Of a stretch of DNA of 64,000 nt, positions 1 to 10,085 are shown one piece after another. This DNA is from Isochrysis galbana. Its lineage: Eukaryota; Haptophyta; Isochrysidales; Isochrysidaceae. The position numbers were made by a program, and so were the translations under genes. The notes under the pieces were generated by a model. That model made no database searches and had not been told where the DNA came from. It worked only from the letters and a program-made list of their open reading frames with translations. The stretch spans positions 4,656,148-4,720,147 of the forward strand of contig CM030931.1 of the NCBI GenBank assembly GCA_018136815.1. The letters are read 5' to 3'. Numbering within the stretch: the first letter of the stretch is position 1; every line of letters starts with the position of its first letter.

Positions 1-28
1 CGAGTTCCTCGCTCTTCCGGGTGTTGAT

Positions 29-283
29 GGCAAACACATCCATTCCGGGCTACTAGTCAGTAGTCAGTAGTCAGCAGTGCTTAAGTGTGAATGTCCGGTT
101 TGTAGTAACCGCCGTTCATAGCCGCCCAACTGCCGAGCGAGCCCGGCTTTCGCTCTCTCACCCTCCCATCCCGTTATTTGCTGTGCGTGTGCGGGTAGAG
201 ATAAGATTATCCCTATTGTACAAGGTACAAGGCAAACACATCCATTCCGGGCTAGCTAGTCAGTAGTTCTTTAGTGTGAATGC
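29..283. repeat. Direct repeat pair at the left edge
   Basis: About 50 bases beginning ggcaaacacatccattccgg occur at 29-93 and again at 231-283, both followed by copies of tagtcagtag and then gtgtgaatg. The 140 bases between them show no coding signal. The right copy was the insertion site of the element that follows. No gene is seen in 1-286. Confidence 0.7.
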
Positions 284-286
284 CCC

Positions 287-1047
287 CCCCCCCCCAACTA
301 AGTTTATACTTGGTTCGCCCATGGGGGGGCACGAGCCCCCCTCTCTCTCCACTCCTCCCCTGCCGTGGGGGAGGAACCACCCATCCTCCTGGCATGCCTG
401 ATGGCTTGCTAGGAGGCCATTGCCCTGCTGACCCACTCTCCCACTGACAGGCACGCCTGGATCGCTCGTCCTGGCTCCTCGTGGCCAGCCCATCGCTCCA
501 ACCCCCCCTCCCCCCCTGTTCGACAGGCAGACAGGTGCAGACTGGGGGCCCCAGAGGCTCAGGAACGCCAGCAAGGGAGAGGCAGGGGAGGCCAGGGCCC
601 AGCCCCAGCCTCCTCTGCCCCCTGAGCTGGCCTCCAGGAGCCTCCAGGGGTCGCCAGCAAGCAGCTGCAGGCCTGGCGCAGGCACGCCATCGCGCGTGCC
701 GCAGGAGAGAGGAGAGGGAGCGCGGAGAAGGGGGTGGGCGGAGCGAGAGCTCCGCCCACCGAAAAATATGTAAGTCCCGCACCTGTTTACAGGATAAGCC
801 GGGGCTGAGACCGCCGCCAGCCCGGTAGGCATAGGAGGAGAAGGGGAGAACGGATCACCGGGGGGGGGGCGCGGGCCACCGACCATATCTAAGCCCTTTT
901 CCCCTATCCCCCTAGTAGTGCACGGGGGGAGCCGCCTGATGGCGGGGGGGAAAGGGCCGGCGGATTGGGGGTGTAGAAAGTTTTGCTGCGTGAGTAGAAA
1001 GTAGAGGGTCCACGGCCGCGTGTGCGGTGAGACTATTAAGAAGTTAA
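287..1047 (+). mobile_element. TSD-flanked dispersed element, copy A
   Basis: A 16-base target-site duplication, ttagtgtgaatgcccc, lies at 271-286 and 1048-1063. The body starts with the shared head aactaagtttatacttggtt at about 296 and ends with the shared tail gtgtgcggtgagactatta. Five other copies (B to F) share the head, and copies B to E share this or a closely related tail. Two-sided duplications of this length are typical of target-primed retrotransposition. ORFs crossing it on either strand are low-complexity and are not considered genes. Confidence 0.85.
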
Positions 1048-1148
1048 TTAGTGTGAATGCCCCCTCCCATCCTCCCCTCCCTCTCTCCATCGCTTTGGTT
1101 CCCCAGTCCTTCGGCCGCGACGTGCTGCCGGGCGGCGCGCGTGGATTG

Positions 1149-3027
1149 ATGGCAAGATGCACACACAATGTGCCGCCCGCCCGTCAACCGAGCGCCTCGG
1201 CGGACTGGGTGTTTGCCGCCGACGCAGGGAGCGCCGAGGGCGGACTGGCCACGCACTTCCGTTTCTGGCAGCTGTGGGAGAGTGTGGCGCCGCGCGGTCA
1301 CCTGCTCAACCGGCTATCAAGCGGATGCATCAACTGGCGCCCCAATGGCATCGTACGAGGACACTCGAGTGGATCGCCTCAGACGGTGGCAGCGCCACCA
1401 AGCGCTACGACTGAGATGGTGCCATCAGAGCCCGTCCCATCCTTCAAATTACCACCCGCTGGCCAGTCGAATCCGTGCACACCGCCGCTGGTGCTCAGCT
1501 TCGGATTCACTCATAACAACGCCTCGTTACTGGTGGGAAGTGATGGCATTCTTGCTGCGGGTACGGATTGCACAGGCCAGCGCTGTCTCTTTGAGTTGCT
1601 CCCCGTCGCCGTCGGTGATGCCGGTGGAACTGAGGGCTGGTTCCACTTAAAGTCACTGGCCACCGGTCACTTGGTCCGGCTCGTGCACAGCAGTATGCCC
1701 ACCCAAGCCTCATGGGGAGGTGCAATCCCGCCATTTGCCACTCTCAAGACAAGAGCCGAGTTGCGAAGGTCCAGACTGACCGCTGCCAGCTCATGCCCGG
1801 TGTCGGGACATACCACAGGCGCGCCGCCGTCGTGGCGTTACAATGTCTCGCTCTGGGACCCATTGGTACGCCGTTCGCTTTCTCCTTGGGCTGAAGGCAC
1901 CATTTCGCCCACCGTGCTCGATGCGGCCTTTTCGCGTCAAATGTACCCCGGTCCGATGGCTAATGGTCTACCCGGCATCCATGTGAGCATCCGAGCAGGC
2001 AAGGTCTTCTACAAAACCAACTCCGACTACAGAATGCCCCTTATGCTAGATATGTTGCGTACAGTGAGCCGTCACGTCTCCTTACCCGACGTCGAGTTCG
2101 TCGCGCACCTGTGGGATCATCCCAAAGTGAGGCGAGAGCAGCCAATGCCGGTGCTGGCGCATTATGTTGACGTTGCACACCGCGACATAGCGATGCCCGC
2201 GCCGTGGTCGTGGGACGAGAGGGCACACACGTGGCCGCAACCCTTCACTAAGATTAGGCATGGTTGCGCTAGGCCATGGGCGGCACGCAAACCTGTGCTG
2301 TACTTCCGCGGCGGCTGCAACGGACCCACTCGTGGATGGCGAGGGCCGGTTTGGCGATTTTACCCGCGCAAAATGGCCAATATTCTTTCCAAACGGTTGC
2401 CAGGCCGTGTGGATGCAGGGACATACGACCACTGCGACTCTCCAAAGCTCAACAAGCACGAGTGGGGATGGGATGAGCAAATGGAGCACGAAATGTCGAC
2501 CGAAGGGCCAAAGCGGAAGGTAGATAAGTTTGACATGAATTGCGAATATAGGTGGGGGCCTGCAAGCGATAGATCAGTGCGCCCAGACCTCTGCAGACAT
2601 AGATTATTTGCGGCCCAACGCCTTCAAACACCACGCAAATCACATGTGCTTTGTCCCACTCGCCAGGTACTTGCTGCATATCGACGGCAATCTCGCCTCA
2701 TCAAGATTGGCTTCGGAGATGCACGTTGGGTCGACCATCTTCAAGCAGGATTCTTTCTCGAGCGAGTACTTTTACCCGCTCCTCCGCCCATGGGAGCACT
2801 ACATCCCACTTCAAAATGGCCTCTCAGACGTGGAGGAAAAATTGAGGTGGGCCGATTCCCATCCTCGAGAGGCCGAGCGAATAGCTTCATCGGCGAAGGC
2901 CTTTGCAAAGGAGCACCTACATGTGCCCTCGATTGCTTGCTATTGGTGGCATCTCCTCACAGCGTTCGCCGAATTACAAACGTATCTTCCGCGCACAAAC
3001 TCCGAGCTTGGGTTTCAACCTCTCTAG
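1149..3027 (+). CDS. Glycosyltransferase family 90 (CAP10/POGLUT-like) protein
   Basis: Family 90 enzymes transfer glucose or xylose to proteins or glycans, usually in the secretory pathway. The C-terminal half carries family hallmarks: YFRGGCNGPTRGWRG near 2300-2345, then YLLHIDGNLASSRLASEM, then RPWEHYIPLQNGLSDVEEKL with trailing W and HL helices. A region at about residues 110-190 (VLSFGFTHNNASLLVGSDG, FHLKSLATGHLVRLV) resembles a beta-trefoil/fascin-like fold. The frame changes between 2519 and 2587. A GT-AG intron from 2520 (AAG|GTAGAT) to 2586, or alternatively to 2577, restores one frame and gives about 603 residues. The start at 1149 is the first ATG in frame; element A inserted only 86 bases upstream. 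No clear signal peptide is seen at this start, so an upstream exon is possible. Confidence 0.8.
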
Positions 3028-3470
3028 TGTCTAGTTGCTCCCGAGTGTTCGCGCCTCGGCGCCCCTCCAACCACACCCCTGCTGGGTTGATGCCGTCAGT
3101 AGCCCGGTCACTCACGCATTTCAACCTCTATTGCTTCCGGCCGGCAAGACGGCGCCAACTATGAACTCCAACGCATCCGTCGTTGAGAGGTACTTCATGT
3201 ACTCCTCCAGCTCCGAGCTCCCCTTGCGCGCAGATGTCCGCTTGAGGTTTTTCTTCCTTGCGCGAATCGAGTCCAGCCGGATGCGTGGATTCGCCCCACA
3301 AATGCGTGTTAAGATCCTTCTTTAGAATCAAATCTATCCCAAACTACAGCTACAGATATAGCCTGCCCGAAGCCCAGCACCTCTGCCGTTTGCGATGCGG
3401 CATCCACTTGGCGAGCGGTGACTGGAAAGGCTAGTGGTACTCCCGGCCCTGCGAGCCAAATGGATCCTAA
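3028..3470. other. Intergenic, no gene seen
   Basis: Downstream of the glycosyltransferase. A segment around 3394, gcgatgcggcatc followed by cttggcgagcgg, recurs with small changes at 8208, so part of this spacer is also dispersed repeat. Confidence 0.4.
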
Positions 3471-3477
3471 AAACACA

Positions 3478-3795
3478 CACATCTGAAGATTCAGGGCTAA
3501 CACCTTCTATCGACTGGGCAAACTCCACCCATCTATCTACATCTACACGCCGCCCTTATCTCCCTCGCCTCCTCTTTCCTCGCCTTCCCCCCTTCGTCCT
3601 TCGTCCCAATCTTCAATTCTTCCCCTTCGTTCCTTGTTCTTCGGTTTCGGTTTCCGGATTCCGGCCCAGGTACGCTACCTTGGGCCCGGCTCGTTGGGTG
3701 GGGTCCGGGCAGGCCTCTTGGTCGTGTTTTCTGTCTTTCTGTCCGTTGTTGAGTTTTGGTACAGCTAGCATGGGAGGATGGGAGGTCATGAGTCA
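3478..3795 (-). mobile_element. 5'-truncated LINE, 3' untranslated tail only
   Basis: Read on the minus strand, this segment has a purine-rich stretch (gaagaacaaggaacgaagg), then gagataagggcggcgtg, then the family end gttagccctgaatcttcaga. The same order is seen 3' of the LINE ORF at 56806-57101 on the minus strand and 3' of the LINE at 19150-21095. No coding part remains. Confidence 0.7.
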
Positions 3796-3799
3796 TGAG

Positions 3800-3860
3800 T
3801 CATGAGGGATGAGGGGGTATTGTAGCCCAAAATCTTCAGATGTTGGATTTTTTTTCTTCA
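3800..3860 (+). mobile_element. LINE 3' terminus, very short copy
   Basis: The sequence gtagcccaaaatcttcagat followed by a T-rich run matches the last bases of the LINE tail family in plus orientation. It lies immediately beside the minus-strand tail at 3478-3795, so the two copies are tail-out neighbours. Confidence 0.5.
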
Positions 3861-4091
3861 ACGAGTGTTTCCTTGGCGGGCGTCGCTTCTGGTCTATGCT
3901 TCGTCCGGGTGGTGGGTTTGCGCCCTCTTGTGGTTGCTCTTTATGTGGGTGTCGCCTACTGGCGGCAGCTCCGCGGGCGCGGCTATATTGTTGCCTGCTC
4001 AACATCAACATAAAATAAATATTCTTGAAGATGCCTACTACTACTACGTTGCTATCCGCTATCCCCTTCCCTGGGGTTTTCACCTGACATC

Positions 4092-4577
4092 GCCATCGCC
4101 CCACCCTCACTCCCCTTCTCCCCTTCCAGGTCTCCAGCTCCCACCACTTGGAGGAGCGTGTGGCGCGTGGCGCGTGGCGCGGTTGGCGGCCGCCGAGTCG
4201 AAGAAAAGATTTTCAATGAATTTGTCGAGTCTATTCGTTGTGGTGTTACACCCTTGAAACTTTTAGAATTGCGCCGTCGAGCGCGCTAGTCGCTAGTGTC
4301 TAGTGTTGCGTGTTGCAGAAGTTATTGGGATTGGGATTGGGAGTGGTGTCTCGTGCTGTCTCTGTCTCGGCGGCGGGGGCACCATGTTGGAAATTGTAGT
4401 CTTGTAAGAGGTCTTGTTGGCTAGCATTCCTAGCCACATACACCGGACGAGCCATGCACCAACCGCGCACACCCCCATCGCGGGGTACTCCTAATAGGTC
4501 CTAGGGGCTCCGTTACCGATGAGACGCGGTCCCTCAGCACTAGGATTAAAAACTAGGACAACAAGAAAACTCTGACA
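4092..4577 (-). mobile_element. Element K, copy 1
   Basis: On the minus strand it begins ctgtcagagttttcttgttg at 4577. It then shows three conserved stem-loops: ccccgcgatgggg, tgcgcggttggtgca and ggctaggaatgctagcc. An ORF starts MGVCAVGAWLVRCMWL. Further on are the peptide blocks CNTTTNRLDKFIENL and AAANRATR, shared with K copies 2 and 3 although frames are now broken. It lies head-to-head with the ORF at 4796, 219 bases away. Confidence 0.75.
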
Positions 4578-4596
4578 GCTACTAGAGTAGCTTTCG

Positions 4597-4628
4597 AAAG
4601 GGGGGGGGGGGGGGGGGGGAGAGGGGGG
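4597..4628. repeat. Poly-G tract
   Basis: A run of more than 20 G with a single A interruption. Similar long G or C runs occur at 8728, 25362, 34930, 44518, 50162 and 52885. Lengths of such runs are often unreliable in assemblies. Confidence 0.9.
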
Positions 4629-4795
4629 AGGAGCTAAAAGCCTCGCTCATCGCCTCGCCTTCCGCCTTGGAGCCGGGGAGAGTGACGGTTTGGCCGTGCG
4701 GGTGGAACGAGCAGCTCGAACACGCAGGGGCGCGCAAAAGACTTGTTGGCGTGCGTGTGCGAGGTCGCTAGTGGACATCGTGAAAGAGCTGCACG

Positions 4796-5047
4796 ATGGC
4801 TGCCCAGCCGCCAGACGACCCGTCCAACTTGATGTCGAGCCTTGAGGCTCTTGACCGTGCAGAGCCGATCTCTGCCGAGGACGACCTGATCCTGCGGATG
4901 CAGGCGGTTTCGAAGGTCCGGGCCGAGAAGAGCAAGGCTATTTGGAAGAAAGGAGCGAGCAGGACTGGTGCGAGCACCTCAAAGCCAAAACACAGCATTG
5001 AGAAAAAGCGGAGAAAGCCCAAGTGCGACATTGTTATGCGCATGTAA
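4796..5047 (+). CDS. Small charged protein, unknown function (83 aa)
   Basis: The ATG is in a plausible context and the ORF has ordinary amino-acid composition, unlike the low-complexity frames around it. The first half is acidic (LEALDRAEPISAEDDLILRM). The second half is lysine-rich (KVRAEKSKAIWKKGAS, then KPKHSIEKKRRKPK), like a nuclear or RNA-binding tail. I do not recognise a family. It could be the first exon of a longer gene, because the sequence after the stop gives no independent ORF. It lies 219 bases from the head of element K copy 1, in divergent arrangement. Confidence 0.45.
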   Translation: MAAQPPDDPSNLMSSLEALDRAEPISAEDDLILRMQAVSKVRAEKSKAIWKKGASRTGASTSKPKHSIEKKRRKPKCDIVMRM

Positions 5048-5599
5048 AAAAGCAGGTGTTTTGATAGTGCACCGGCTGCTGAAAGCCGGAATTTCTGAGC
5101 CCAGGCACAAAAGAACGACAACACCTGCCAGTACCCTCTTCATGACGCACCTTGCAGCACGATTGCACTGTGCACTGTGTAGTATATCACCATGCCAACT
5201 TGGTTTTCTATTTTCCCATTGTCCGTTCGTTTCCTACGACTGACTGATGATGAAATGAACCAGATGATGGGCAGGGTTGGGCAGAGTGGCCCGCCAGGGT
5301 AGTCGAGACAGGCAGACATGCCAATGCCGACGTCCGTAATTTTCGAGGTTGCTAGCTGGCTTTTTGAGGCGCGCTCACATGCGTATGCAAGTATGCAAGT
5401 GCATACTTAGTACTTGTACTTGGCACACCAAATAACTCATGCACACGAATATACGATTTAAGGTGATCCGAAAGCGGGAGCTTTCTCCCCGCGTGCACTC
5501 TCTCTTGGCGGATGGCACGAGAGCCCCGCCGTCTCTCCCACTAGCCCGTCTCTAACTCGTAACTCGCTTGCGATGCCGCGATGCACGTAGGACCTAGGG
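5048..5599. other. Intergenic, no gene seen
   Basis: No ORF with believable composition and no recognisable RNA gene. It contains only short local repeats such as gcatacttagtacttgtact. Confidence 0.4.
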
Positions 5600-5615
5600 T
5601 AGGGCGGTCAAACAG
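5600..5615 (+). repeat. Terminal-type motif tagggcggtcaaacag
   Basis: An exact inverted partner, ctgtttgaccgcccta, lies at 8836-8851. Further copies are at 26101-26116, 35590-35605 and about 61985-62010. Flanking bases (aggggtgtttcaac here, gcaaataggggctttttaaa at 35606) are also partly conserved. This looks like one end of an inverted-repeat DNA element with TA at its border. Confidence 0.6.
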
Positions 5616-5748
5616 GGGTGTTTCAACTATTGGTAAGTAAGGGTTGTGTTGCGGGTATAGGGGGGGGTCTTGTACACTTCCACCTCGTATGTTCCGTTTT
5701 TAGGTCTTCCCGCTTCCCGCGCGACTCCCTCTCTGTCGCCGCGCCCCC

Positions 5749-6533
5749 AACCCCAACTAAGTTTATACTTGGTTCGCCCATGGGGGGGCACGAGCCCCCC
5801 TCCCCCCTCTCTCTCCACTCCTCCCCTGCCGTAGGGGAGGAACCACCCACCCTCCTGGCATGCCTGATGGCTTGCCAGGAGGCCACTGCCCTGCTGACCC
5901 ACTCTCCCACTGACAGGCACGCCTGGCTCACTCGTCCTGGCCCCTCGTGGCCAGCCCATCGCTCCAACCCCCCCTCCCCCCCCGGTCGACAGGCAGACAG
6001 GTGCAGATTGGGGGCCCCAGAGGCTCAGGAGCGCCAGCGAGGGAGAGGCAGGGGAGGCCAAGGCCCAGCCCCAGCCTCCTCTGCCCCCAGAGCTGGCCTC
6101 CAGGAGCCTCCAGGGGTCGCCAAGGGCAGCTGCAGGCCTGCCGCAGGCGCGCCATCGCGCGTGCCGCAGGAGAGGGGAGAGAGAGCGCGGAGAAGGGGGT
6201 GGGCGGAGCGAGAGATCCCCTCACCGAAAAATAGGTAAGTCCCGCACCTGTTTACAGGATGGATAAGTCGGCGGGGCTGAGGCCGCCGCCCACTCGCCAC
6301 TCGGAGACACAGGAGGAAGGGGGGGAATGATCACCGGGGGAGGCGCGGGCCACCGGACCATATCTAAGCCCTTCACCCCTATCCCCCTAGTAGTGCACGG
6401 GGGGGGGGGTCGCCTTATGGCGGGGGAGAAGGGCCGGGGGAGTGGGGGTGTAGAAAGTTTTCCTACGTGAGTAGAAAGTAGAGGGTCCACGGCCGCGTGT
6501 GCGGTGAGACTATATAATTAAAAGGTTTATTAT
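5749..6533 (+). mobile_element. TSD-flanked dispersed element, copy B
   Basis: Target-site duplication ctctgtcgccgcgccccc lies at 5731-5748, repeated with one mismatch at 6534-6551. It has the same head (aactaagtttatacttggtt) and tail (gtgtgcggtgagactat) as copy A. It also holds the internal block aggtaagtcccgcacc then tgtttacagg, which looks like a miniature splice-site pair and is kept in copies A to E. Confidence 0.88.
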
Positions 6534-6608
6534 CTCTGTCGTCGCGCCCCCGTTACCCGTTATTCCCTTTCTTTGTCTTTGCAAAAAACTATTGTTATAG
6601 TTTTAGCG

Positions 6609-6821
6609 ATGGAGCGCGCGCCGACCGCTCCCACCTCCCAGCCCCCCGCCGTCACGACGCCCCAACGGGGCCGCCCCAAACCGCCGGAGCCCAAGCGCCC
6701 ACAGGCCGCCGCGCCGCCTGACAACGACGTCGACATGACGGCACCACCCTCGCCTCCCAAGCTGCCACAGAACCAGGGAACAGAGGCGGCGAGAGGTCTA
6801 GACATCCGTAACATCACCTAA
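6609..6821 (+). CDS. Pro-rich ORF, probable retroelement ORF1 start
   Basis: A short ORF beginning MERAPTAPTSQPP with nearly all residues P, A, T or K. Its first codons resemble the ORF at 43039 (MDQKRAPTAPGGG). The DNA upstream is pyrimidine-rich (ccctttctttgtctttgc), and that string recurs at 7127. Both features suit the 5' part of a retroelement rather than a host gene. Function unknown. Confidence 0.25.
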   Translation: MERAPTAPTSQPPAVTTPQRGRPKPPEPKRPQAAAPPDNDVDMTAPPSPPKLPQNQGTEAARGLDIRNIT

Positions 6822-7317
6822 GGCACTTAATACCGCGTCTTAGAAGAAACCGCAGGGGTTATCAATGAGGATCCCACGATATACAATGGAAGGCAACTTG
6901 AATTAACACTAGCATAAAGGACGAATCACAGTCTCCAGCCCCCTTCTCTCCAACTCCCGGCCGAAGCAGCGCGCGCGGCCTCCCCGGAACCAGCTTCTCC
7001 GATAAAGAGGGAACTGGGAAAGGGGGAGGGAGTTGTCAGGGGTTAAGGTTGGGTAGTAGGGAGGAACACTAGCACACTGCCTCACGCCGCACGCGTAGCG
7101 GGGAATTTTAAGAAGATTTTTTTCCCCCTTTCTTTGTCTTTGCGCCATCGCTCGAGCGCCCTCGCGCCCTCTGTGTAAGGCTGTGAATATACTAGCTTGG
7201 TACTATTACCAAGGCTACCAACCGCGCATTGGAGCTACTACTATGTAACATAGTAGCACTCGAGCACTACTACTATGTAATAACATAGAAGCAGTTTTGG
7301 CCTACTACCAGTACTAA
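6822..7317. other. Intergenic, no gene seen
   Basis: Contains simple interspersed strings of tactactatgtaa type around 7225-7310 and a second copy of ctttctttgtctttgc at 7127. No supported gene. Confidence 0.35.
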
Positions 7318-7720
7318 CTAAGGGTAGTAGCGGTAGCGGCGGTCGGCGGAGCTCCGTCTCTGTCGTAGTCGTACGTAGATCGGCGGTCGGCGGCGTGTGT
7401 CGTGTGTGTGCAATCTTGACGGATCGAGCATGACCACGGGCTCGATATGCGATGATTCGGAAGGGAGACGATCGGCGGAAGGCGCGGCGAAGGAGGCCGG
7501 GAGTGATGGAATGACGGGCTGGACCACCTCCTGAGCAGAGGAAGGCGGGAGGACGGGCTTGGGCGAGGGCGAGCGCGACGACGGAGCGGACATGGCTGGG
7601 CGGATCGGGATGGATAGGCTAGGGCTGAGGGATTGGTGAGGTTTGGTGTTGAGGTAGTGTTGAGAACGAGGGACGAGAACGGGAACGAGAACGAGAACGA
7701 GAGCGACGAACGAAGAACGA
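7318..7720 (-). mobile_element. LINE-like 5' end: leader plus ORF1 start
   Basis: On the minus strand a leader with repeated gttctcgttc precedes an ATG (7593) opening MSAPSSRSPSPKP. The same leader style and the same first eleven residues occur at 36690 on the minus strand (MSAPSSRSPSPLP). The 91-residue ORF is Pro/Ser-rich and ends at 7318. I infer a 5' fragment of the resident retroelement. It could also be a different element with a shared promoter. Confidence 0.45.
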
Positions 7721-8074
7721 CAGACGACAGACGGCTAGAGGCCGATGGACCGACGAGATGACACTACACTCACGTCAACACTCTCCACACTAACGTATCC
7801 TTATCACGGAACGCACAGGAACCTGCTGACAGATCGAACAAGGAAGAGAATGCCGACAAGAGAGCGACGGGGCGACGGACGATCCGACGGGGGCGACAGT
7901 TACGCACAGGAATAAGGAGGGAATCTTTCGAAAACCCTTAAGTGAGTTGATGAAGGGGCTGCAGCAGGAGCAGCCAGGGTGGAGCATCGCGCGGCAGAGT
8001 TCACAAACGCAGCTGTGATACTCTACCGCGCGATCCTCTGTCTATCAACCTCAGCAGGAGTCAGCGCTCGCAGC
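7721..8074. other. Intergenic, no gene seen
   Basis: No ORF with convincing composition on either strand and no recognised repeat. Confidence 0.35.
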
Positions 8075-8334
8075 GGCGCTCACGGTGCGTCTTGGGGGCG
8101 TGACGTCGTCATCACCGGCGCCCGCAAAGGGCTGATTTCGACGCGGTGCGCGGGGGCGGCGGGCGCGATTGGCGTGGCTGTGAGGGCGGGATGCCGCGAT
8201 ATGGTGCGCGATGCGGCATCTACTCGGTGAGCGGGCACAAGAACGGCCTCGTGGCGCCGCCGGTCGCGGGTCGAAGTTGGGCGCTCACGGTGCGTCTTGG
8301 GGGCGTGACGTCGTCATCACCGGCGCCCGCAAAG
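8075..8334 (+). repeat. Direct repeat of about 56 bp, spaced 204 bp
   Basis: A block starting ggcgctcacggtgcgtcttg and ending ggcgcccgcaaagg appears at 8075-8130 and 8279-8334 with no visible mismatch. The spacer contains gcgatgcggcatctactcgg, related to 3394. Confidence 0.75.
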
Positions 8335-8835
8335 GCTAGTGAGTGACCGGGCTACTCATATGGAGGTCGGGCCGTGTCGAATTATCGTATGCCTGCGGCG
8401 CAATGGGCGGGGATATGTCACTACCGGACTGTGCGACCCTCGAGATCGAGCGTGCGACCCACTAGGGACCTCCCACATCCCTCGCGAGGCGCTTGAGCTT
8501 ATTGGGCTCCTCACCAGCTGGCAGCCATTGCGAGGCCGACAGCCGGCGATCGGCCGACGCGGAACCTCCGCGTTTGTTATGGGGATTCGTCCGACATTCA
8601 CTGCTTTGATTCTCTCACGCGCGCGATCCTCCCATTCTCCCAAAATAGACTTCCATGGGCCGGACAAGGCGGGGGAGTCACTCACCGACGCCATGGATTT
8701 TCGTGGGATAGAGGGGGTTCGCGGGGGGGGGGGGGGGTTCTGGGGGGCAGGTAAGGGGGGTCCTTGGGGAATCCTTGGACACCCAGGAGGGGTGGAAAAT
8801 AGTGGTTAAAAAGCGTGAGTGACCGGCCTAAAACA

Positions 8836-8851
8836 CTGTTTGACCGCCCTA
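8836..8851 (-). repeat. Terminal-type motif, inverted partner
   Basis: ctgtttgaccgcccta is the exact reverse complement of the motif at 5600-5615. The 3.25 kb between the two also holds element B and other repeats, so if this was one element it has been heavily invaded. Confidence 0.55.
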
Positions 8852-9706
8852 TCAGACCCTCCCTTGCCCTTGCGCGCTCGGACGCGACCGGAGGCTGCGC
8901 GCTCGCCGGAGCCATGGGCAGGGCAGGGGTTGAGGGCGCCCATTAGCCATTAGACCCCAAACACCCCGCCCCACCTGAGCTGTTCCGTCGGCCCGCAGCC
9001 GCAGAAGGCCTCTCCAGGGTCCAGGGGTCGGGGAGGTGTACGACGTAGTACGAGCCTGGGGCTAGGGTGATGGCAGAAGGGAGTCAGTACCTTGCCCTAG
9101 CCATAGTAAAGTAGTAGTAAGTAGCCAGCAGAAACTTCAAGACTTTTTAAAAGTGAGGTCCCTTCTTCCGTCCGCGCGGAATTTTTTCCTGCTGTGGCAC
9201 AGAAGGAGAGCATATTGCAAAGTACGATAACGTACCCATTTCTTTCGATTGTTTGCCTCTCCCATAGAATTTGTATGTCATTTACCAAGCTCCCCCCACT
9301 CACTCCTAGGTTTGTCCAGCACCTTCCGTCTCTACTCTCTAGAGAGTTGGATGTGCTTGTTTTCCATCCCTTATGTTCTCCTCCTCTTGCTCGCTCCCTT
9401 CCTCACTGCTCTCTCTCTCTTTTCTTCAGTCTCTCTCTCCCCCCAGCTCCAATTTCTCTCTTGACGTTCATGAAGATACAACAGAGTAGATGACGATAAA
9501 AAGAAGATGGACGAGTGCTCGGGCACAGGGAGACGAGGAGACAACGCCCGCCGCCGCGGCCCCTTCCCTCCCCCCCCCCCCCCGCCGCTCGGAAAAAGAG
9601 ACTCGCGCGGCGGGGGGTTCCGATCAAATCTCACTCGGGCAAGCCAGAGCAATCTTACACTGTGAATGGAGCTCTTTATTCCAGTGCCTTCCCTGCCCTC
9701 TCCCTT
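8852..9706. other. Intergenic spacer before the VPS13-like gene
   Basis: No gene supported. The 9380-9470 stretch is rich in ctctctct, and the frames crossing 9490-9660 are of low-complexity composition. Confidence 0.35.
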
Positions 9707-9782
9707 CCCTCCCTCCCCCCTACTCTCCCTCCCTCCCTCCCTCCCTCCCTCCCTCCCTCCCTCCCTCCCTCCCTCCTCTCCC
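9707..9782 (+). repeat. (CCCT)n microsatellite
   Basis: Nearly perfect tetranucleotide repeat in a pyrimidine-rich 400-base leader directly 5' of the VPS13-like gene. Frames reading through it give Pro/Ser/Leu strings and are rejected as genes. Confidence 0.9.
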
Positions 9783-10085
9783 TCACGCTACCGTCTCCTC
9801 CCGTCCCGCCTCTCCCCCTTCCCTTCTCTTCCACCCTTTCTCCTTCCTTCTCGCCCTCTCTCTGTCTTCCGCTCGTTGTCCCTCCCTCCATCCCTCGCCC
9901 CCACTGACCTCCCTCTCTGATCTCCTTCCCCCCTTCTCTTTCACTCTCCCTCCCTCCCTGCCTGCCTGCCTCCGCCCCCACCCCCACCTTCTCTACCGGC
10001 CCCAACCGGTACTCCCTCCTCTCATCTCTTCTTCCCTCAAGAGCCCCCTAGAGCTCTCTGTGCCCTCCCTCCCCCCCAAAAAGAT

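Noticed and set aside
481-828. ORFs across elements A to F resembling each other
   Set aside because: They are conserved because the elements are copies. Frames differ between copies and composition is Pro/Gly/Arg low-complexity.
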